64,000 bases of DNA from Ww85 sp963745765. GTDB taxonomy: Bacteria; Desulfobacterota; Desulfobulbia; Desulfobulbales; Desulfocapsaceae. A program made the translations under genes and the position numbers. Shown here one piece after another: positions 57,201 through 64,000 of this stretch (the stretch's first letter is position 1; each line of letters opens with the position of its first letter). Where the stretch lies: positions 50,293 through 114,292 of the forward strand of contig CAVUYQ010000009.1 in NCBI GenBank assembly GCA_963745765.1, given 5' to 3'. The notes beneath the pieces were generated by a model. It had not been told where the DNA came from. It saw nothing but the letters and a program-made list of their open reading frames with translations, and did no database searches.

Positions 57201-57473
57201 TTGCATGCCCCAAAGAGGTTATTTTATTACGGTGTGGAACTCACTGCTATCGTCGGTATCAGCGAGACACATGCCAGTTCCATTTACCGCAGATATCTAA
57301 GCAGACAGTATCGATGCCATCTGACTCGACAATCGAGTAAGGCGGCATGGGGCACAGCGAAGTGCTTAACGCTGGGCAGGGGCATGCAGTTCAACAACTG
57401 CTGATCGACAAGTTCCGGCCAGCTGAAACTGCCATTTGCTCTGTGGACCCGTGAAGATATTATCAAATCATGA
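57201..57473 (+). pseudogene. IS630-family transposase remnant (N-terminal part)
   Basis: Fragments in three frames: ELTAIVGISETHASSIYRRY (HTH), an RVRRHGAQRS linker, AVQQLLIDK, and QLKLPFALWTREDIIKS at the end, followed by a stop. This order matches the N-terminal half of IS630 transposases (LTPEQE, IxDKxPxQLKLPFALWTRE). At least two frame shifts and one internal stop break it. It is separate from the IS630-type pieces at 54 and 60 kb. Confidence 0.7.
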
Positions 57474-57563
57474 TTAAGTATTTTGGTAATTAAGTTACTC
57501 GTGATATATTTCAGCGTGAACAGTTTGAGTCTTGCACATTAAGCCACACAGAAACTTGAAATA

Positions 57564-58111
57564 ATGAGAAAACAGTTGAATAAAATACTTGTTACCGGTT
57601 CGTCCGGTTTTATTGATCAATCAAAGCACTCTCTTTTTTGGTGCCTCGAAAATCTGCTGAGCATATTATTGTCCAAGAGTATGGAAATTATCATTCACAG
57701 ACGGTCGACCTGTTGCCTAAGAGGTGGTTATTTAACAGGACCAAATCATTCAGGTGTTCAATTGCATGGTTTTCTCAATTTTCTGGTAAGATGTAATGTT
57801 GAAGGCCGAAGCAACAAAATACCTCTGGTTATAAAGGTAAACAAATACGTGATAATATCCACTCCGAGGATGTTGCACGCTTCATTAATGCATTGATTGA
57901 ATGACACCACGATAGGAAGCGTACAACATTGGTGGTGGCAAAGAAAACAGCTGCTCCATCCTGGATGCCTTCAACATAGGCGAAAAGCTCAGCGGAAAGA
58001 CTATGCAATACACCTATCTTGACGATAACCGCATTGGATACATATCTGTTATTACAGTGATCTTAGCAAAATGTGAACATTATCCAAAATGGACTAACTT
58101 ATTTCGCTTAG
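57564..58111 (+). pseudogene. NAD-dependent nucleotide-sugar epimerase remnant
   Basis: The start KILVTGSSGFI is the Rossmann nucleotide-binding motif, then a jump of about 130 residues to GYLTGPNHSGVQLHGFLN, the CDP-paratose 2-epimerase or UDP-sugar epimerase motif. Later pieces in other frames are RDNIHSEDVARFINA, NIGGGKENSCSILDAFNIGEKLSG and HICYYSDLSK. The middle part, including the YxxxK catalytic region, is missing. This is internal deletion plus frame shifts, so it is real decay, not just sequence error. Confidence 0.72.
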
Positions 58112-58284
58112 AATAATTGCCAGATTGTAAAGGCGCGAGTAACCAGAAGTTACAGGGAATAAAGCTAATTATTGGAGAAGTAATCTATTCATATAGGATA
58201 ATTTATTTATAATTAACAATCTAAAAACGACATCTTTTGAAAATTTATTTTACATCAAAGTTTAGTGGCGTTTATATTCTGCTA

Positions 58285-59973
58285 AAAAAACTGCATTCCT
58301 TGCCAGACCGTTTGGACGAAAGAAGTTAATCGTAGTTTTTTCCTTGATATTGTTGCAAGGTATAATGCAGAATCGCCTTAATGATATTACTTTTGCTTGG
58401 CATTTGCCGCCAACCCGGAACAGATTCAAAACAGTCCCATCGGTCAAAAGATCATAGCTTTTTTACCGCATATGGAGAATAAACAATTATTAATCACTTC
58501 TGGTTGCTTTGCAATTCTAATGTTATTGTTTTAGATAGCCTATCTTGCAGAATTTAATCGAGTAAACTACGCGAATAGGTTCGCACATTGGTTAAGATTG
58601 CGCCTTATACGTCAAATGCTATCACAGCCATACCAGTACTTTCTTTACAATACTGGCATCCTCCATAAAAAAATCGTTGCAGACGTAGCACAATACACCA
58701 GTTTTGTACTCCTTCCTCTATTGGACAGTGTTGCTCGAACTATAACCGCAGTGCTTCTTTTACTACCTGTTGATTGTTAATCCAGTCATCCAATTGCGGC
58801 AATTTCGATTTTTCGGTTTCTTCTCATATAGTTTCTTATAAGCTGCTTTCAAAACGTTGTGATCGTGCATCTGATTTGTTAAATGCAGCTAAGTCCAAGG
58901 AATTAATGTGGAATTACTCCAGCTTTTACCGGTATAAAACCAGTTAAAATTCTACAGAACCATACATTTCATCATGAATTTTTCCCAATGACTGGCCCAC
59001 GCTCGAATATTGCCTTAATTCCTTTTTTATTCAAGCCTTCCACGTTATTTGGTAGAACCACTTGCTTTTGGTGGGTTGGTTGCTGTGGTAATATTCATGG
59101 GAATGCAGGATATAAATTTTACCAATATACTACCAACTCTTGCTGTTATGGCTGTCGCCGGTTATCGGTTAATGCCTGCTCTTAATATTTTATACGCACA
59201 AATGACTAGTATCAGTACCATGAAACATACTTTGAATGAAGTCTATGTCGAGTTCTGTGAAGCTGCCCAGGATGTAGAAGACGAGAAGAGAGTGGGAAGT
59301 GTTGACTATTTTGCTCGTCCAGTTGCCATGCATTGGGAAAAAGCTATTCCAAAAATGGAAGAATATCTCGTTTGTCTATCCCGGTTCCGCCAATCCGATT
59401 ATAACTAATTTAGACATTACCATTGAAAAAAACACTTCTGTAGCATTTGTCGGACGAACTGGATCCGGAAAGTCGACATTAATTGATTTAATTATTGGGC
59501 TTCATCGGCCTACTTCAGGAAATATTTTTGTTGATGAAAAAGAGCTAACCACAAATGATCTTCCGTCTTGGATGGCCGGAATTGGCTATGTACCGCAAGA
59601 CATTTTCCTTGTAGATGATACTATCGCCCGTAACATTGCTTTTGGTTTTCATGACAAGAATATAGATTTAAATCGACTTCGCGAGGTCTGTAAAATCGCT
59701 CAATTACTTGATTTTATAGAAAATGATTTGGAAAATAATTTCGAATCAATAGTTGGTGAACGAGGAACCTGCTTTATAGGCGGCCAGAAACAGCGTATTG
59801 GTTTAGCAAGGGCTCTCTATCATAAGCCTACAATATTGATAATGGACGAAGCCACCAATGCCTTGGATAAAGAAACCGAGAATCGATTAAAGCACTTAAT
59901 CAATTGCAAGGTCAGGTACCATGATTTCTATTTCTCGACAACTCATCGACTTATTGATCACTGTAAGCGATAA
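58285..59973 (+). pseudogene. ABC exporter (polysaccharide/lipid flippase type), decayed
   Basis: Membrane-domain pieces come first in several frames (RLIRQMLSQPYQYFL, KKIVADVAQYTSFVLLPLLD, VEPLAFGGLVAVVIF, GYRLMPALNILYAQ), then an almost whole nucleotide-binding domain: Walker A GRTGSGKSTLIDLIIG, Q-loop GYVPQDIFLVDD, signature FIGGQKQRIGLARAL, Walker B ILIMDEATNALD. The signature reads FIGGQ instead of LSGGQ, another sign of loss. The relatives are MsbA/PglK-like flippases in surface-glycan clusters. Confidence 0.78.
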
Positions 59974-60034
59974 TTTATCTTTAAGAAGATTATTTTTGGT
60001 TCATGCCAAGTTACAGACCCATGTAACAATTAAA

Positions 60035-60670
60035 TTTTCGGATAAGGCCTTTCCAACTTATGCGCGCATCAGCGGTTGTATGTAATTAATCTTCTCAAAT
60101 CCACGTTGTTACGGTTTTTCTCCCAGGCATCTATCAGAGATTGCATGGTGTTATATCGGCAATTCGACTGTCAAGGCATTGGCCTTTTAAAGCGCTGAAT
60201 TCAATCTCCGCCATATTGAGCCAACTTCCATGTTTCGGTGTGTAATGAACTCAGGAAGATGCTCCGGCCAGAACGTGCCTAGTTTACGGGGCCCTCAAAT
60301 GTTTCATACAGAGAGGCCACGGCACTGTGCGTATTCAGATTATCCATCACCAACCGAACCTTGATCGCCTCGAGGATAGCGCTCATCAAGCATCTGCTTA
60401 ATCTGTTGAGCCCAATCTTTCCTGGTACGTCGCTCTGTCACCGTAACATGTCGCCTGCCACCGTATGGCTCACTTCCATGAGATTTGTACCACGCCATTT
60501 CTCCGTACATATTCATCATCAATGCGTGCCGGTTGACCCGCCTTGCAAGGAATCGGGGTGCGGACCTCGCCGATGACTAACTGCTTACAGGACTCATCCA
60601 TACATACCAATGTTCAACGACAATTATAATTCCCGTTGCAACTCTCACCTGTGTCAATGTAATCTTTTCT
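60035..60670 (-). pseudogene. IS630-family transposase remnant (DDE catalytic part)
   Basis: In several minus-strand frames: CMDESCKQLVIGEVRTP (first catalytic Asp), KAGQPARIDDEYVRRNG, RRHVTVTERRTRKDWAQQIKQM, LVMDNLNTHSAV (second Asp), VHYTPKHGSWLNMAEIEFS (the catalytic Glu region) and TADARIS at the end. The order is that of an IS630 DDE domain. At least five shifts or stops break it. The HTH half is not seen directly upstream. Confidence 0.8.
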
Positions 60671-60812
60671 ACATTCATCCGGAGGATAGGGCAACGCTGA
60701 GGAGCGACCTGAGCGCCGAGATGAATGCCGTAAGGATGGAGACCGGGCAATGATTCGCTCGGTCTTCTTTTTTTCTCCATCCATATGGCCCTAAGGCGTT
60801 AAACCTCGGGGG

Positions 60813-61480
60813 TTTGGGTAGGCGGCGTTGTGACGATCGGATTGTCAGTATCTCTCAACCGCATGTTCGACCGATCGTAGAGGAAAGGTGAGCAAGAGTA
60901 CCGAGTTCGGAGCTAAGCTGAGCGTAAGTCTGGTTGATGGTATTGCCATGGTAGATCACATCGGCTGGGATGCGTTCAATGAGAGTCAGGATCTGATTGG
61001 TCAGATCAAGATGTACAAACAGCGTTATGGCTATTATCCCAAAAGCGTATTGGCCGATGGGATTTATGGTACCCGACCAACCGCTCGTTCATGAAGAAAA
61101 AAGGTATTCGATTTGGCGGTAAAGCGTTAGGTCGTCCAGCGAAAGTAACTGCTGAAAATAAAGAGACATTGAAACAACAGAAGAAACAACGGAGGCAGGA
61201 TGCTCTTGAGCGAATTCCCATTGAGGGAAAGTTCGGCCAGGGCAAGAATGGTTATCGGCTCAATTATATCAGAGCCAGACTTCGAAAGACTTCAGAGGCT
61301 TGGATCAAAAGCATCTTTCTGGTCATGAACCTGATGGTTCTGCTGAGGAAACTGTATGATGAGCTTGTTTCTTTCGGCAGAAACGAGTTTTTTGCTGTTT
61401 TACAAACCTGTTTGACTCAAATGATCACTATTCTACCGAGCATTCTCAAGTTACCACGAATGAGAGCACGGCTTTGTTAA
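60813..61480 (+). pseudogene. IS5-family transposase, 5' truncated
   Basis: Matches the C-terminal two-thirds of an IS5/IS1182-like transposase: DDRIVSISQPHVRPIV, STEFGAKLSVSLVDGIAM, YKQRYGYYPKSVLADGIYG, then after a frame shift near 61085 RIPIEGKFGQGKNGYRL and SIFLVMNLMVLLRKLY. The catalytic Asp and Glu areas (SVLADGIYG, IPIEGKFGQ) are present but the start is missing and there are at least two shifts. The region just upstream has a different transposase on the opposite strand. Confidence 0.75.
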
Positions 61481-61552
61481 TGATTTTTTGAGGAGGAAGG
61501 CTCTACATAGTACTAGAACAGACCCCTGAAATATAGTCTAATTAACTGTCAT

Positions 61553-61895
61553 GACGTTAAAAAACAGGTACGCGAAACTTTCCAAAATTTCTGAGTGTAA
61601 AATCAGATAGTAATACCCAAGCTTTTGCCATCAACCTGACGGCCTCTCAGATAACTAGCTTGGTCGGTCTCGAAGGAACAAGCGAACCTAATCTCACCGC
61701 TCTTCGACAACGCATTGTTGAACATTATGATAAATAATTTCCTTTTGGTGGTGTGGTTGAAGGCGATGAGAGCTACTTTGGAGCACAACGGGTTAAAGTA
61801 ATTGAATTGAGGCGCCCTTGGTATAGGATTGTGTTTGTATTTTTAAAATGAAGAACGGAAGAGTCTACACTGAGATAGTTTCTGGGCTCATGCGA
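61553..61895 (+). pseudogene. IS1595-family transposase remnant
   Basis: Phrases KNRYAKLSKISE, LTALRQRIVEHYDK, FPFGGVVEGDESYFGAQRVK and NGRVYTEIVSG occur in order with stops and shifts between them. They match the zinc-ribbon, DDE start and mid parts of IS1595-type transposases (VEGDESYFG holds the first Asp). The remainder is lost. Confidence 0.7.
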
Positions 61896-62243
61896 AGACC
61901 AGGCTTATTAGATTCAGAGGGATGAGGAAAAATACCTTTTTGCTATATCAAAGAATTTGAATTTAGGTTTAATTACAGAGGATAGGACCTATATAAATTA
62001 CTCTTGCAAATCGTACGAAAACATACCTCTGTTCTAGTCATGACCCTTTTTTTATTCGATATGTTATAATGGAAATGTTGTTCGGTTATTAAAAGGAACT
62101 TCAGTTACAGTCGACACCGAAGACTGAAACGACTTGATTATTTACCGCTTGGTTGATTTGTAAGAACGGAACATGAAAGCGTTTGCAGCATAATGAACTT
62201 GGTATCCAATCTTGACAACCAATACAACTAAGAGCAATTTATT
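61896..62243. other. AT-rich stretch with no supported gene
   Basis: Nothing longer than short random open frames is seen. It separates the IS1595 remnant from the methyltransferase remnant. No hairpin or repeat copy was recognised. Confidence 0.4.
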
Positions 62244-62870
62244 ATGTTTTTTTTAAATACAAGAAAATATGCGTATCATTTTCTAGATAAACTAGCCAGA
62301 AAATTTGACTCTAAAGAGAGGATTTCTTATGCGAGGTGTTCATTTTCACAGATGGGGGAGGATATATTTCTCAAAGAATATTTTGCTTCTAAATAAAATA
62401 GATAAAGGTTTTTATGTTGATGTTGGTGCTTGCCATCCGTTTATGTATTCCAATACTGCCCTTTTGTATGAGTCAGGATGGCGAGGGATAAATATTGAGC
62501 CAAACCCAAACTTGATGAAGAACTTTCATAATCATCGACCTCTTGACGTGAATGTTGTAAAGGCTATTAGTTTTCAAGAGGAAAAAGGTAAAATTACACA
62601 CATTTCCAGGAAGAATTTGGGTTAAGCACAACCATTGATGAAGTAGCGCAAAGCAAGCAGAAGCGATTTGGTTGCGAAGAGGTTCAAACAATATATGTAT
62701 CTGCAACGACTTTGAGCAACATTCTTGACCAACATCTCCCAGCGGGTACTTACATTGATTTTATGGATATTGATACGGGAATGTAGTGATCTTGATGCGT
62801 CAAAATTAACGATTGGAATAGATTAGAGGCCTAGAGTGTTAATGGTTGAACTTGAAACAATGGTTCTAAG
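62244..62870 (+). pseudogene. FkbM-family methyltransferase remnant
   Basis: A start with MFFLNTRKYAYHFLDKLA and SFSQMGEDIFLKEYFAS, followed after a shift by KGFYVDVGACHPFMYSNTALLYE (SAM motif I region), GWRGINIEPNPNLM, then TIDEVAQ and YIDFMDIDTG with a stop. Further traces of SNDWNR and LMVEL-type ends follow. The order is that of FkbM methyltransferases, which modify sugars in surface glycans. Several frame shifts and a stop break it. Confidence 0.72.
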
Positions 62871-63144
62871 TCAAGACACAATGCAATACGGGATTTTTTA
62901 AAAAAAAAACAATTATGACATGATAGGGAGAAAATACATGTAATCAAATATATATTGATAGTGAATATTTATGAACTGAATGACCCTCGAATATAAATCG
63001 ATGGGTTCGTTGCTCGGCTAAAGGCGAGGGGTTTTCAAGATTCTCCCGCTGGGGACACTAAATTAATGCCTGAAATCCTATTTCCAATCTCACAAAAAAG
63101 AGCTTGATTTCTTATAAGGTAACTTTACTCAATTGGTTTGAATA

Positions 63145-63760
63145 ATGAACAAAGTTTTTGGGGGCAAGAGGCATGTTCAAGTCAGGCATGTATCACCGTA
63201 TTGCACTTCAAATATTAGGTTTCGGACATTTAATGGACCGTGGCGGGATAAACAAAAATGTCCACAGGACTTGTGGGGGAACTCTACTATGGAAACGTTT
63301 CGTCCATATAGGGGATACATTTGCGAGCATATTGATAAATTTGATGCTATGGAAGATTACCCGTTCATGTATATTTACTCATTGCTAGACGAATGGTATC
63401 CCAACTCGAAATTTATTTTAACGACCAGAGATCCAAAGAAACTTGCAGAAAGCGATCGGAATATGTGGCGAAACAATGGTCGAAATGAGAAGGAAATACC
63501 TACGGCTGATAAATTCATTGCCCGTTATGAAAACCATCGCAAAGGTGTACTGGGATATTTTAATGATTGGCCGGATGAACCTCTGTAATATCGTGGAGGA
63601 AGGGCATGGTTGGAAAGAGCTTTGCACTTTTCTTAAATTACCAATACCTAAAGAGCCATTTCCTCTAGCTGCAACTGCTGGAAAGTACGGATGGCGAAAA
63701 GATACAATCTACAGGATCAAATTAAAATGGCATCGAATCCGGAAACTAATTCAATTCTAG
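63145..63760 (+). pseudogene. Sulfotransferase remnant
   Basis: The start NKVFG plus the other-frame GMFKSGMYHRIALQILGFGH looks like the PAPS-binding N-terminus with its usual GxGRTGT motif degraded. The central part is intact: FPFMYIYSLLDEWYPNSKFILTTRD is close to the sulfotransferase 3'-phosphate-binding region (long run given here only in part, key residues Lys, Arg, Asp), then ENHRKGVLGYFNDWP and, after another shift, WKELCTFLKLPIPKEPFP. Joined frames span about 200 codons. Confidence 0.68.
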
Positions 63761-64000
63761 GTGATGTGAAGGACAAAGTGAATCTATCTCCAATTACGAT
63801 TGGTATTACAGCATACCGCGAAGGCGCTCTTTTACGAAAAAGCATCCAAGGAATGCTTGCGCAGTCTCACTCGAACTGGCAAGGATTTTTATTGTTCTCG
63901 ATGGTAGACATGATAGTCTCACTCGCGAGATCGTGGAAGAAGTCGATGATCCACGCGTGACCAAAATTATTTGTGGAGAAACAGAACGAAACGGCCTTAT
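63727..64000 (+). CDS. Family 2 glycosyltransferase, 5' part, cut by window end, one frame shift
   Basis: Starts in one frame with SPITIGITAYREGALLRKSIQGML, the usual GT2 first strand and helix, then continues in a second frame with IVLDGRHDSLTREIVEE and VDDPRVTKIICGETERNG. The shift near 63895 is one base. The GT-A fold is recognisable but the DxD motif is beyond the window end. It overlaps the end of the sulfotransferase remnant. Confidence 0.65.

Noticed and set aside
1..64000. CRISPR array or prophage
   Set aside because: No regularly spaced direct repeats, cas genes, integrase or phage structural genes were seen.

Overview
This window looks like a chromosome segment of an anaerobic, Gram-negative member of the Desulfobacterota, probably close to the Desulfobulbales. 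The lineage is inferred from gene content: a Desulfovibrio-type ferredoxin with an Asp ligand at position 14, a class I hybrid cluster protein with HcpR-type operators, an FprA/Roo flavodiiron protein, ADP-forming acetyl-CoA synthetase, paired DUF1538 proteins, and a CbiA/DsrN-like amidase. No rRNA or tRNA gene and no CRISPR array was seen.

Layout. 1-12.9 kb, minus strand: a peptide/glutathione group (DUF4177, M20 amidohydrolase, a small frame-broken gene, gamma-glutamyltransferase), a 21-repeat MORN protein, and a tightly coupled operon argJ > CYTH/CHAD > ParA > SixA > MFS > Gate > avtA. In that operon most neighbouring genes overlap by 4 bp. 13-16.5 kb, plus strand: cardiolipin synthase, a metallophosphoesterase and PPK2. 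16.5-31 kb, minus strand: a PII-like protein with two DUF1538 proteins, secA, argS, alr, a ferredoxin, cbiA, a DUF374 acyltransferase, uvrB and a double RNase H. 31-42 kb: a flavin oxidoreductase/TVP38/ferredoxin group, FprA, a rhodanese-MBL fusion, hcp with its ferredoxin partner, and a YkgJ-type cysteine cluster protein. 42-47 kb: an acetate/acyl-CoA operon (AcuB-like CBS protein, ADP-forming acetyl-CoA synthetase, acetyl-CoA hydrolase fused to GNAT). 47-57 kb: a Wzy/Wzc/Wza exopolysaccharide export locus with an outer-membrane barrel, PilZ protein and WecA-like initiating transferase, interrupted by a small IS630-like element. 57-64 kb: an AT-rich graveyard of glycan genes (epimerase, ABC flippase, FkbM methyltransferase, sulfotransferase, family 2 glycosyltransferase) mixed with fragments of IS630, IS5 and IS1595 family transposases.

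Reading frames are broken by single-base shifts in about a dozen genes, including the essential secA and argS. Most breaks look like +1 insertions, so they are best read as sequence errors. The 57-64 kb region differs: it also has internal deletions, which indicates real decay. Genes with frame breaks are reported as whole CDS spans with the breaks described.

The most interesting points are the CHAD-ParA-SixA operon near PPK2 (a candidate polyphosphate-granule positioning and turnover module), two shared HcpR-like operators at hcp and its ferredoxin, palindromic elements whose ends fall inside the stop codons of secA and wzc, and an RNase H fused to a catalytically dead copy of itself.
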